A model generated the notes under the pieces. That model made no database searches, was not told the DNA's origin, and was given only the letters and a program-made list of their open reading frames with translations. Shown in pieces: positions 24,234 to 33,152 of a DNA stretch of 64,000 bases. Source of the DNA: Rhodothermales bacterium (GTDB lineage Bacteria > Bacteroidota > Rhodothermia > Rhodothermales > JANQRZ01); NCBI GenBank assembly GCA_039944855.1, contig JBDUXZ010000003.1, positions 1-64,000 on the forward strand, given 5' to 3'. The position numbers and the translations under genes were made by a program. Position 1 is the first letter of the stretch. Each line of letters starts with the position of its first letter.

Positions 24234-26849
24234 TTAACCCTGCGACGCGGACAGGGCTTGCAGCAACTCTCGATAACGAGGGTCGGACCTCAGCGCGTCG
24301 AGGTCGGGAGAGGCTTCGACATCCGCACGCTGAAGCCCCTGCCTAAGCCCCTGTTCAATATATTCTAACGCCCGCTCCCGATCGCCTACTATTTCGTAGA
24401 CGACCGCCATGTCGTGGAGGACGCCGGGACGCACCTGGGCGAGTCCGGCGAGGCGCTGCAGCGCCACGCGGGCACTGTCCGCCTGCCCAATTCGCGCGTG
24501 GCTGACGGCCAATCCGACGAGGGCGTTTTCGTCGTTCGGGTTCACGCGGAGGGTCTGGCTGTCCAGGGCAATCATGCGGCGCCAAGCCGCACGGGCACGG
24601 GCCTCCTCGCCGTCTCGGAAGTAGGCCTCTGCCAGGTACGCCCACGTCTCCGCATCCGTGCTGTCGATGGCAAGCGCGCGCTCGTGCATCCGCGCCGCCT
24701 GCGCGTAGTCCCGGTTCCGCGCGTGGATCTGCCCGATGTTTTTGTACGCGCTCGCCGTCGGGCCGGTCGCGGAAGGGTTGACCTCGGCGGCCCGCCGGTA
24801 CCACACCACCGCCGAGTCGAGCCGGCCGAGGTTGTGATACTGAGCACCGACATTGTTGTAGCCCCACGGGTTGTCCGGCCGGAGCTCGACCACGCGACGG
24901 TAGACCGACAGCGCCTCCTCGTGGCGGCCTTGCACGTGGTAGAAGAAGCCGAGGCTGTTGTAAAACGCCCAGTACCCCGGCTTGAGCGCGATGGCTTTGC
25001 GGTACGCCGCTTCGGCGTCTTCGGGGCGGCCGAGGTAGTAGTAGGTGGCCGCGAGGTGGCGGTGCGCCTCGGCGTTCGTGGAGTCGAGCGCGAGGGCACG
25101 GCGCAGTTCGCGCTCGGCCGCCTCGTAGCGTCCCGTGCCTTTGTACACGATGCCGAGTGTGACGCGGACCGGCGCGAGGTCGCCCCCGAGCGCAGCGGCC
25201 CGCTCACCGGCCTCCGACGCTCGCTCCACCCACTGCGGATCGCGGGTCGCCTCGTAGCGACGCCAGTAGGCCTCGCCCAGCCCAGCCCACGCGAGCGCGT
25301 AGCTGCTGTCGGCTTCGATGGCCCGTCGGAACAGCCGGACCGCACTGTCGATGTTCCGTTCGTCCTCGTAGCGCTGGAGGTAGCCGCGGGCCTGGGTGTA
25401 GTAGTCGAACGCGCCGGGGTCCGAGGTTCCGCCGGCCCGGAGCGCGCGCTCGGCCGCCGTGCTTAGTTCGAGGTCGAGGAGCGCGGCGAGGATGAGCGCG
25501 ACGCTGTCCTGCAGCGCCAGCACGTCTGCCATCGACTTGTCGAGGATGCGGCTGCCGAGTCGGCGGCCCGCGTCGGCGTCGTAGAGGTCGAGCGTGAGGC
25601 GGACCCGCTCGGCGGCGCGCTGCACGCTCCCGCTCACCACGAGATTCGCCCCGAGCGTACGCGCCGCCTCACTCGGCGTACTCACCTTGGCCGCTAGCGC
25701 CTCAGCCGTGGGAAGGACGGAGAGCCGGTCGGCGAACTGCTCCATCCCACTCAGCGTCGCCCCAATCGTATAGGCCAGCCCGTCGATAAACGCCTGGTTG
25801 GCGGGGTCGCCCCCGATGTTGGCGAACGGCAGCACGGCGACGTCCCGCGCCTCGGCACCGTCCTCGCTCGATCCCGACCCGAACCACACGAACGCCGCGA
25901 TGAGGGTGACGAGCGCGAGCACTCCCACGCCCGCCCACGCCGGGAAATGGAATCGCCGACGCGTCGCGACGGCCCCGCCCCGCTGCACCGCTTCGAGGTC
26001 GGCGAGGACGGCCTGCCCGTCGGGATAGCGCGCCGCCGGGTCCTTTTCGAGGCAGCGGGCCACGACGCGAGCGAGCGCCTCCGGCACCGCGGCGGCGAGG
26101 GGTGGCGGCTCCTCGTTGAGCAGGCTGTAGACGACGGCCTGCTCGTAGGCCCCGCGAAACGGCCGCGCCCCGCTGAGCATCTCGTAGAGCACGACGCCGA
26201 GCGCCCACACGTCGGCTCGGGCATCAACGGCGTCGCCGCGCGCCTGCTCCGGGCTCATGTAGGCGACGGTGCCGACGGTCGCGCCCCCCTTCGTGAGATG
26301 GACGTCCGCCACCTTCGCCACGCCGAAGTCGACGAGCTTCACGACGCCCTCGGGCGTGACGAGGACGTTGGCCGGCTTCACGTCGCGGTGGACGATCCCG
26401 GCGGTGTGCGCCCGCGCGAGCGCCCGCGCGAGCTGGACGGCGAGATCGAGCGCTTCGCTTGGGGCCAGCGGCCCCCGCTCGATCCGGCGGTGGAGCGTCT
26501 CGCCGGGGACGAACGCCATCGCGATGAACAGCAGCCCGTCTTCGGTCTCGCCGACGTCGTGGACCGTGCAGATGTTGGGGTGGTCGAGGGCGGACGCCGC
26601 CCGCGCTTCGGCGCGGAGCCGCTCGGCCGCATCGGCGTCACCGTGGAGGAGCGGCGGCAGGAACTTCAGCGCGACGGGCCGGCGGAGTCGGACGTCTTCG
26701 GCGCGGTAGACCACGCCCATCCCGCCGCGCCCGATCGCGTGCGAGACGGCGTAGTGCGAGACCGTCCGCCCGGCCAACCCGTACGGATCCCGCGTCGCGG
26801 CGGCCTGCTCGGCGTCGTCGGGCTGCGTCGGGTGGTCGAGTGCAGACAT
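24234..26849 (-). CDS. Ser/Thr protein kinase with membrane helix, TolB-like domain and TPR array
   Basis: An 871-residue Hanks-type kinase. The kinase domain covers about residues 32-295: glycine loop IGRGGMGVVY, Lys in VALKFL, catalytic HRDVKPANV, DFG in VDFGVAK, activation-segment YMSPEQARG. A transmembrane helix lies at about 312-333. A TolB-N/adenylate-cyclase-associated type domain follows (about 345-480; VAVLPFANIGGDP and LVVSGSVQR). The remainder is at least eight TPR-type repeats (YALAWAGLGEAYWR, NVGAQYHNLGRLDSA and others) outside the membrane or as a scaffold. ATG at 26849 was preferred to an upstream extension of low-complexity sequence. A TATCTTG box at 26998-26992 may be its promoter -7 element. 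It could phosphorylate components of the adjacent CHAT/caspase operon (inference). Confidence 0.93.
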   Translation of the reverse strand: MSALDHPTQPDDAEQAAATRDPYGLAGRTVSHYAVSHAIGRGGMGVVYRAEDVRLRRPVALKFLPPLLHGDADAAERLRAEARAASALDHPNICTVHDVGETEDGLLFIAMAFVPGETLHRRIERGPLAPSEALDLAVQLARALARAHTAGIVHRDVKPANVLVTPEGVVKLVDFGVAKVADVHLTKGGATVGTVAYMSPEQARGDAVDARADVWALGVVLYEMLSGARPFRGAYEQAVVYSLLNEEPPPLAAAVPEALARVVARCLEKDPAARYPDGQAVLADLEAVQRGGAVATRRRFHFPAWAGVGVLALVTLIAAFVWFGSGSSEDGAEARDVAVLPFANIGGDPANQAFIDGLAYTIGATLSGMEQFADRLSVLPTAEALAAKVSTPSEAARTLGANLVVSGSVQRAAERVRLTLDLYDADAGRRLGSRILDKSMADVLALQDSVALILAALLDLELSTAAERALRAGGTSDPGAFDYYTQARGYLQRYEDERNIDSAVRLFRRAIEADSSYALAWAGLGEAYWRRYEATRDPQWVERASEAGERAAALGGDLAPVRVTLGIVYKGTGRYEAAERELRRALALDSTNAEAHRHLAATYYYLGRPEDAEAAYRKAIALKPGYWAFYNSLGFFYHVQGRHEEALSVYRRVVELRPDNPWGYNNVGAQYHNLGRLDSAVVWYRRAAEVNPSATGPTASAYKNIGQIHARNRDYAQAARMHERALAIDSTDAETWAYLAEAYFRDGEEARARAAWRRMIALDSQTLRVNPNDENALVGLAVSHARIGQADSARVALQRLAGLAQVRPGVLHDMAVVYEIVGDRERALEYIEQGLRQGLQRADVEASPDLDALRSDPRYRELLQALSASQG

Positions 26850-27075
26850 GGGAGAGCCGGGGGTGGACTCGTAGCGGGGCGCGGCATGGATCGGCGAGGC
26901 GCCGGCCCCACGCCTTCCGTGCTCGCCCCGTCGCGCGTTGCCGTCGGACGACCCGGCGGGCAGGACGGAGTCAGAGAGCGGGAAGAAATCGCAAGATAGG
27001 CGCGGCGGCGGTGTGCTCGTGCGGGAACAGGCGGCGCTCACCCCGCTTCCACCTTGCCCCTACTCCCCGGCTCCC

Positions 27076-27429
27076 ATGACTCGTCACCTCCTCGGCACGC
27101 CCATCTCCGACGACCTCGCCACCGAGGCCGAAACGGTCGCCGCCCTCCTCCGCTCCGACGCGCCCCGCGATGAGAAAATCGACCGCGTGGACGACCTCAT
27201 CATCCGGTTCGTCCAGACCGGCATCGACGCGCACTTCCACGGGCCGGCGCGGCTGTTCGGGCTCAACGCCCTGCTCATTAAAGTGATCGACCTCGCCGCC
27301 GCGACGACGCTCCGTGCGCTCAAGACCGCCACGCGCCGCGTGCTCAAGAGCCTCTCCGACGAACAGCTCACCGGCGTCGCCGACGAACTCGAAGACCGCA
27401 TTTACCACATCGAGGTCGGCGAGGAGTGA
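27076..27429 (+). CDS. Small helical hypothetical protein
   Basis: A 117-residue, mostly alpha-helical, soluble protein rich in Leu, Ala, Arg and Asp. I recognise no family. The ATG at 27076 directly follows a C-rich leader (CTACTCCCCGGCTCCC). It is divergent from the Ser/Thr kinase gene and converges on arsS, whose stop is 20 bp beyond this gene's stop. The reading frame has the strong third-position GC of genuine genes here, which supports it being real. Confidence 0.65.
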   Translation: MTRHLLGTPISDDLATEAETVAALLRSDAPRDEKIDRVDDLIIRFVQTGIDAHFHGPARLFGLNALLIKVIDLAAATTLRALKTATRRVLKSLSDEQLTGVADELEDRIYHIEVGEE

Positions 27430-27448
27430 CGCCGCGCTGGTTCGCGCG

Positions 27449-28588
27449 TCAGGTCGTCGCGCCGCCGCAGGAGGAGCCGGCGCCGGCGGTGCAGCCGTAG
27501 CAGTGGCGGGCCGTGAGGATCTGCCGCGCCTGCCACGCGTCGAGGTCGAAGTCGGCGACGTGGGCGAACGGCACGGCCGCGTCCATCTCCAGCTGCTGGT
27601 TGAAGTCGCAGTCGTAGACGCGGCCGTCCCAGCTCACCGAGATCGTGTTCCGGCACATCAGCCCGTCAATCGTGGCGGGGTTGAACGCGTTGACGAGGCG
27701 CTCCATATACGCCTCCGTCATCCCCTTCTCCAGCAGCCACTCGAGGTAGCGCGACATCGGCATGTTGTTGAGCGCGAAGAGCCGGTCGAACGACACGCCG
27801 TGGTTCTTCGCGAGCGCCGCCTTCCACTCCTCCTCCAGCGAGCCCTGGCTGCCCGCGAGGAACGCGCCGACGGGGTTCGTGACGAGCGTGAGCACGCGGT
27901 CGGGGTCGCCCTGTCCGTAGCCCGCCGCGTTGAGCCGGCGGAGCGCTTCGATGGACTTGACGTAGGTCCCGTCGCCGCGCTGCGCGTCGGTGCCGAGCTT
28001 GCGGTAGTGCGGGAGCGAGCACGCGACCTCGACGCCGCGCTCCGCCATCCATTCGGGGAGGTGCTGGTAGCGGCGGACGAGCAGGATTGTGAGGTTGCAC
28101 CGGTCGATGACGTGGAGCCCGCGCGCCACACACTCGTCGACGAGGTACTCGAAGTGCGGGTTGAGCTCCGGCGCGCCGCCCGTGAGGTCGACGGTGTGCG
28201 CCCCGCTCGCGTCGATCGCCCGGAGGCAGGCGTCGACGGTGGCGCGGTCCATGTTCTCGTCGGTGCGGTCCGGTCCCGAATCAACGTGGCAGTGCCGGCA
28301 CGTCATGTTGCAGAGCTTGCCGATGTTGATCTGGAAGATCTCCAGAGCGGCGGGCGTGAGCGTGGGCCACCCGCTCGCGGCGAGGTCGGCGTCGAAGTCG
28401 CCGGTGCCGGTCGGCCCGCCGGTGAGCGCGACGGCGTCGAGCGCGTGGAACTGCTCGGCGGGCTCAGCGAGGGGCGTGCGGCGGGCGTGGAGGCTCGTCG
28501 TCCGCTTCGGGCCGGTCTCGGGCGAGTCCAGCATCAGCTCGCGGCTGAGAACGGTCAGGTCGATGAAGCCGGTGTCGGCGATGCTCAT
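27449..28588 (-). CDS. arsS: Arsenosugar biosynthesis radical SAM protein ArsS
   Basis: A 379-residue radical S-adenosylmethionine enzyme of the ArsS type, which transfers an adenosyl group to methylated arsenic on the way to arsenosugars. The 4Fe-4S/SAM motif is CNMTCRHCHVD (CxxxCxxC). Downstream the family blocks TVDLTGGAPELNPHFE, LNNMPMSRYLEWL and SWDGRVYDCDFNQQL are present. The C-terminus carries a Cys-rich auxiliary segment (HCYGCTAGAGSSCGG). ATG at 28588. It follows the AhpD-like gene (28693-29025) in the same direction, its usual partner. The arsenite methyltransferase ArsM that normally acts first is not in the window. Confidence 0.93.
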   Translation of the reverse strand: MSIADTGFIDLTVLSRELMLDSPETGPKRTTSLHARRTPLAEPAEQFHALDAVALTGGPTGTGDFDADLAASGWPTLTPAALEIFQINIGKLCNMTCRHCHVDSGPDRTDENMDRATVDACLRAIDASGAHTVDLTGGAPELNPHFEYLVDECVARGLHVIDRCNLTILLVRRYQHLPEWMAERGVEVACSLPHYRKLGTDAQRGDGTYVKSIEALRRLNAAGYGQGDPDRVLTLVTNPVGAFLAGSQGSLEEEWKAALAKNHGVSFDRLFALNNMPMSRYLEWLLEKGMTEAYMERLVNAFNPATIDGLMCRNTISVSWDGRVYDCDFNQQLEMDAAVPFAHVADFDLDAWQARQILTARHCYGCTAGAGSSCGGATT

Positions 28589-28692
28589 GGGAGAAGGTGG
28601 GGGTGGAATAAGGGGATCGGGGAAGATCGGGCCGAGCGGCGAGCGCAGACAGGCCAATCGGTGTCCGGCCGTTGCTCACAACCTACGCGCGG

Positions 28693-29025
28693 CTACATCA
28701 TCTTCGCCTTCGCGTGCTCCAGCATCTGCACGCCGTGCACGAGCGAGGCCCCGCCGCGAATCGCCGTAGCGACGTGGACGGCCTCCGTCATCTGCTCCAG
28801 GTCCGCACCTTTTTCGAGCGATTCCGACGTGTAAGCGTCGATGCAGTACGGGCACTGCACGGTGTGGGCGACGGCGAGCGCGATCAGCGCCTTCTCGCGG
28901 GCCGAGAGCGCACCGTCCTCGAACACCTTGCCGTAGTAGCTGAAGAACGCATCGGCGAGCGGCTGGCTGCCTTCAGCGATGTCGCCGAATTTGGCGAGGT
29001 GCGCGGGCTTGTAGTAGGTGTCCAT
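28693..29025 (-). CDS. AhpD/carboxymuconolactone decarboxylase-like protein (arsenosugar-associated)
   Basis: A 110-residue all-helical protein of the carboxymuconolactone decarboxylase/AhpD family. The core SAREKALIALAVAHTVQCPYCIDAY carries the CxxC redox pair (CPYC) and the downstream His position is replaced by Tyr-Thr-Ser. The small single-domain form beginning MDTYYKP is the version found next to arsS genes and annotated as an arsenosugar-synthesis-associated peroxidase-like protein. It is 104 bp upstream of arsS in the same direction. A role in protecting or reducing arsenical intermediates is inferred from that linkage. Confidence 0.88.
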   Translation of the reverse strand: MDTYYKPAHLAKFGDIAEGSQPLADAFFSYYGKVFEDGALSAREKALIALAVAHTVQCPYCIDAYTSESLEKGADLEQMTEAVHVATAIRGGASLVHGVQMLEHAKAKMM

Positions 29026-29484
29026 GAGGGGTCCGTTGAGGGCGGGTACGGCCGGCCGGAAGCCGGCGGATGCGGGAGGGCCTTTGTCGCAACAAGCGTC
29101 GTGGAGGTTCCGCGGCCTTTCTCAATAAAGCACCACATTCGCCGTTCCGCTGCCCCGCCTCCGTGTAAGACCGGGCAGCGGAACGGGTTTCGGTAGCCGG
29201 AAAACAATCCCGACGCGCGAAGGCACCGCCCGCTCCCCCTCCGCCCTGCGCGGCGCTCGATCGCCGAGTTTCCTAGGGCATTCGGAATGCTCGCGTTCCT
29301 ATTCCGGGGCTTGTCGAGACACGTAGGCAAGGTCCCTCGAATCGGCGGGCTCCTTGTCGGAGGACGCTCGTTCCGCACTCCCTGCGGCAGCCTCATGCCG
29401 TTACGTACCCGTCGCCCTTCGAAAGCCCCTGGCTCGCCGATAACTGCATTCATTCCGCCTCCTCCCTTGCTTCCCCCCTCCCCC
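29026..29484. other. Long divergent spacer with one strong hairpin
   Basis: 459 bp between the leftward AhpD-like gene and the chosen GTG start of the rightward histidine kinase. The only clear structure is a perfect 14-bp inverted repeat (29142-29155 and 29173-29186, CCGTTCCGCTGCCC) with a 17-nt loop. The open frame from 29287 through 29484 has no domain similarity and looks like leader. I see no RNA gene or repeat array in the rest. Confidence 0.5.
29142..29186. other. Perfect 14-bp inverted repeat (hairpin or operator)
   Basis: Arms 29142-29155 and 29173-29186 pair perfectly around a 17-nt loop. GTTTCGG follows on the plus strand. It lies between divergent genes, so it is not at a gene end. 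An operator, a leader structure for the kinase operon, or a relic of a terminator are all possible. Confidence 0.55.
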
Positions 29485-32400
29485 GTGACCATCAGCAGCG
29501 AAGAGGCGAGCCGTCTCCTGAGCGAGACGATCCAGGACCTCGTCTGCCTCCACGAGCCCGACGGCACCTATCTCTGGGTCAGCCCGTCGTGCCGGGACCT
29601 CCTCGGCTACGACCCCGGCGAACTCATCGGCACGCCCCACCTCGCCCTGGTCCACCCTCAGGACCAGCAGGCCGCTCAGGCGCAACGGAGTGAATCCGCG
29701 CTCGACGGCGCGGTACCGAGCGTAGCCGCATCGGGCATGGCCGAATACCGCATCCGCCGCAGAGACGGGGACTACGTCTGGTTCGAGACCCGAACGCGCA
29801 CGATCCGGGGCGACGACGGCGAGGTCCTCCGTCTCCAGACCAACTCCCGCGACGTGACCGAGCGCCGGCGGGCCGCCGACGAGCTCCGCCGCTCCGAGGA
29901 GCTCCTCGGCAGCGTGCTCGCCTCCTCCCTCGACGGCGTGATGGCGTTCGACAGCGTCCGCGACGACGAAGGCCACGTCGTCGACTTCACCTTCCGCCTC
30001 GTCAACCCCGCGGCCGAGGCCGCCGTCGGGCGCAGCAGCGCGGACCTCATCGGGAAGCGGCTGCTGGAGGAGCTGCCCGGCAACCGCGACGAAGGCCTCT
30101 TCGACATGTACTGCGAGGTCGTCGAGACGGGCGAGCCTCAGAGCGCGGAGTTCTTCTACGATCACGACGGCATCCGGGCGTGGTTTCAGAACACGGCCGT
30201 GAAGCGGGGCGACGGGTTCGCCGTGACCTTCCGCGTCGTGACCGAGCAGAAAGAGGCCGAGGAGACCCTCCGCAAGAGCGAGGAGCGCCTCCGCCTTCTC
30301 CTCCAGGTCACCTCCCACCAATCCGGCACCCTTGACGAGCAGATCCACGAGGCCCTCGGGCTCGCTACCGGCCTGCTCGACCTCGATATCGGGATCCTCA
30401 GCCAGGTCGAGGACGGGATCTACACCGTCTCCCACGTCTTCGCGCCGGAGACGGAGCTAGCCCCGGGGCAGACGTTCGCGCTCGGGCAGACGTACTGCAG
30501 CCTCACGCTCGACCGGGACGGGCTCGTCGCCGTCGACCACATGGGTAGCTCCGAGTACAGCGGGCACCCGTGCTACCACGCGTTCGGGCTGGAAGCCTAC
30601 ATCGGCATGCCGATCCAGGTCGGAGGCCGGCTCTACGGCACGCTCAACTTCTCCAGCCCGGCTGCCCGCCCTCGCCCGTTCACCGACCTCGACCGGAATT
30701 TCCTCCTCCTCCTCGGCCGCTGGCTCAGCCATGCCATCGAGCAGCAACGGAACGGCGATGCCCTCCGGCGGAGCGAGGAGAACCTCGCCTCCGCCCAGCG
30801 CATTGCCCACCTCGGGAGCTGGGAGTGGGATCTCCAGACGGGCGCCCACGCGTGGTCCGACGAGCTCTACCGGCTCTACGGTCTCGACCCGGATGATCCG
30901 CCCGCGGACCTCGCCGCCGCCGCCGTCCGGGGCGCGCACCCTGAGGACCGGCCCCTCGTCGAGTTTGAATTCGAGACCGTCCTCAACACCCCGCCCGAAG
31001 AGGCCGGGATCCCCACGCGGCCAGCCTTCGAGTACCGCATCCCGGCGGAAGACGGGTCGCTCCGCTATGTCCGGTGCCTCAGCCGGACCGTCCTCGACGA
31101 GCGCGGCGGCTTCACCGCGATCGGCACCGTGCAGGACGTGACGGAGGAGAAGAAGAACGAGCAGCTCAAGAACGAATTCATCTCGATCGTAAGCCACGAG
31201 CTGCGAACGCCGCTAACCTCTATCGCCGGCTCCCTCCGGCTGATTGCGTCGCAGACGGCCGGGGCCGTCTCCGCTCCGGTCCAGGGCATGCTCGACATCG
31301 CCCAGCGCAACTCCGACCGCCTCGTCCGCCTCATCAACGACATCCTCGACGTGCAGAAGGTCGAGGCGGGCGGGCTCCGGCTGCAACTGGAGCCGCACGC
31401 GCTGGCGGACCTCCTCGCCTCCGCCGTCGAGGCGAACGCGGGCTACGGCGAGCGCCGCGAAGTGCAACTCGTGCTCCACCCGGTCCCCGACGTCGAGGTC
31501 CGCGCCGACAGCGACCGCTTCATGCAGGTCATGGCGAACCTCCTCTCGAACGCCATGAAGTTCTCGCCGGCGCAGGGCGAGGTCGCGGTGACCGCTCGGG
31601 CCACGAATGGCGGCGTACGCATCGAAGTGACGGACCACGGGCCAGGTATCCCCGCCGCGTTCCACAGCCGTCTCTTCGACCCGTTCGCGCAGGCCGACAG
31701 CTCCTCCACCCGGAACAAGGAAGGGACCGGCCTCGGCTTGAACATCGCGAAGTCGCTCGTGGAGCTTCACGGTGGCCGCATCGGGTTCGAGACGGAGATC
31801 GGTGTCGGTACCACGTTCCACATCGACCTCCCGGCCGAGGCCCGGCAGTCGCCCGGCGAGGAGCCGACGTGGGCCCGCATCCTCGTCGTCGAGGACGACA
31901 CGGGTGCCGCCCACCTCATGAGCATGATCCTGCGGCAGGACGGATTCCTAGTCGACACGGCCGGCACCATCGAGGCCGCCCGCGGCTGCCTCGCCGAACG
32001 CCGCTACGCCGCCCTCACCCTCGACCTCCGCCTCCCCGACGGGGACGGACTCACCCTCCTGAGCGAGGTCCGGGCCCAGACCCCGACGCTCCCCGTCGTC
32101 GTCGTGTCCGTCGAGGCGGACATCCGCCGGCGCGCGCTCGAAGGCACCGCGATCCCGCTCGTCGACTGGCTCGACAAGCCGTTCCGCAGGAAGCGGCTCG
32201 TGGACTCCGTGCGCCAGGCGTTGCGTAGCGTCCCGGCTCCCCGCATCCTCCACGTCGAGGACGACGCCGATTGCGCCGCCGTGACGGCCCACATGCTGGC
32301 CGGCCTCGGCGAGGTCACGCCCGCGCCGACGCTCGCCGCCGCACGCGCCCTCCTCGCCGCCGAGCGCTTCGACCTCCTCCTCCTCGACCTCGGCCTCCCC

Positions 32401-32619
32401 GACGGGGACGGCCTAGACCTCCTCGGCACCGCCCTCCCCCTCCCCCCCACCGTGATCTATTCCGCCCGTGAGCCCGGCGAGGTGGAGGGGCTACGTCCCT
32501 ACGGTGCGATCGTCAAGGGCCGGACCGATGACGCCGAGTTCCTCCGGATCATCCGCGACGCCGTCGGCCGCTACACGGTGCCCGATGCCGGTGCGCTCCC
32601 GCGCGGAGCCACCGCCTGA
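29485..32619 (+). CDS. Hybrid sensor histidine kinase (PAS-PAS-GAF-PAS-HisKA-HATPase-REC-REC)
   Basis: A 1044-residue cytosolic hybrid kinase if translated from the GTG at 29485. I prefer that start because it follows a TTCCCCCCTCCCCC leader and immediately precedes the first PAS domain; ATGs at 29287 or 29395 would add unstructured sequence. Approximate domains: PAS 7-130, PAS 135-260, GAF 290-420, PAS 430-550, HisKA 555-625 (phospho-acceptor His in VSHELRTPL), HATPase 665-785 (NLLSNAMKFSP, GTGLGLNIAKSL), REC 800-910 (phospho-acceptor Asp in LDLRLPD) and REC 925-1035 (LDLGLPD). No transmembrane segment, so an internal or diffusible signal is sensed. It heads an operon with a response regulator and an Hpt-REC protein. 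Confidence 0.92.
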   Translation: MTISSEEASRLLSETIQDLVCLHEPDGTYLWVSPSCRDLLGYDPGELIGTPHLALVHPQDQQAAQAQRSESALDGAVPSVAASGMAEYRIRRRDGDYVWFETRTRTIRGDDGEVLRLQTNSRDVTERRRAADELRRSEELLGSVLASSLDGVMAFDSVRDDEGHVVDFTFRLVNPAAEAAVGRSSADLIGKRLLEELPGNRDEGLFDMYCEVVETGEPQSAEFFYDHDGIRAWFQNTAVKRGDGFAVTFRVVTEQKEAEETLRKSEERLRLLLQVTSHQSGTLDEQIHEALGLATGLLDLDIGILSQVEDGIYTVSHVFAPETELAPGQTFALGQTYCSLTLDRDGLVAVDHMGSSEYSGHPCYHAFGLEAYIGMPIQVGGRLYGTLNFSSPAARPRPFTDLDRNFLLLLGRWLSHAIEQQRNGDALRRSEENLASAQRIAHLGSWEWDLQTGAHAWSDELYRLYGLDPDDPPADLAAAAVRGAHPEDRPLVEFEFETVLNTPPEEAGIPTRPAFEYRIPAEDGSLRYVRCLSRTVLDERGGFTAIGTVQDVTEEKKNEQLKNEFISIVSHELRTPLTSIAGSLRLIASQTAGAVSAPVQGMLDIAQRNSDRLVRLINDILDVQKVEAGGLRLQLEPHALADLLASAVEANAGYGERREVQLVLHPVPDVEVRADSDRFMQVMANLLSNAMKFSPAQGEVAVTARATNGGVRIEVTDHGPGIPAAFHSRLFDPFAQADSSSTRNKEGTGLGLNIAKSLVELHGGRIGFETEIGVGTTFHIDLPAEARQSPGEEPTWARILVVEDDTGAAHLMSMILRQDGFLVDTAGTIEAARGCLAERRYAALTLDLRLPDGDGLTLLSEVRAQTPTLPVVVVSVEADIRRRALEGTAIPLVDWLDKPFRRKRLVDSVRQALRSVPAPRILHVEDDADCAAVTAHMLAGLGEVTPAPTLAAARALLAAERFDLLLLDLGLPDGDGLDLLGTALPLPPTVIYSAREPGEVEGLRPYGAIVKGRTDDAEFLRIIRDAVGRYTVPDAGALPRGATA

Positions 32620-32655
32620 GTTCCCCCTGCTGCCTCCCACCCCACGCCTTCTCCC

Positions 32656-33045
32656 ATGCCCGCTGCCCTCACCAAAATCCTCTGCGCCGAAGACGATCCG
32701 GACATCCAGGCCATCATTCGGATGTCGCTGGAGTTCGTCGGCGGCTACACCGTGCGCCTCGTCGACAACGGCCGCGAGGCCCTCGAGCACCTGCCCGACT
32801 TCGCCCCGGACCTCCTCCTCCTCGACGTGATGATGCCGGAGATGGATGGCCCCGCCACTCTCAACGCGCTCCGCGCGCGGCCGGAGCTGGCCGGCATCCC
32901 CGTCGTCTTCCTCACCGCGAAGACGCAGCAGTCCGAGGTCGAGCAGTACCTCGCGCTCGGCATCGCCGAGGTCATCCAGAAACCCTTCGACCCCCTCACC
33001 CTACCCGAGCAGGTGCGCGCCATTTGGGAGCGCTGTTACGCCTGA
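32656..33045 (+). CDS. Single-domain response regulator (CheY-like)
   Basis: A 129-residue receiver domain with no output domain. The acidic pair is in CAEDDPD, the phospho-acceptor Asp in LLLDVMMPEMDG, the Thr in VVFLTAKTQ and the conserved Lys in VIQKPFDP. It likely shuttles phosphate or controls a partner by binding. It starts 36 bp after the hybrid kinase stop. Confidence 0.93.
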   Translation: MPAALTKILCAEDDPDIQAIIRMSLEFVGGYTVRLVDNGREALEHLPDFAPDLLLLDVMMPEMDGPATLNALRARPELAGIPVVFLTAKTQQSEVEQYLALGIAEVIQKPFDPLTLPEQVRAIWERCYA

Positions 33046-33152
33046 CCCACGGCCGTGTTGGTCGCGTTCGCTGACCGGCACGTGATCGAATACTCGCCGC
33101 TGAGTCCCCGCCCTCCCCTCCGGTTGCCCTCTACCACCCGACCCCCACCGTC

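Noticed and set aside
29287-29484. N-terminal extension of the hybrid kinase from ATG 29287
   Set aside because: The extra 66 residues have no signal peptide or domain, and a GTG at 29485 sits right after the typical C-rich leader and right before the first PAS domain.
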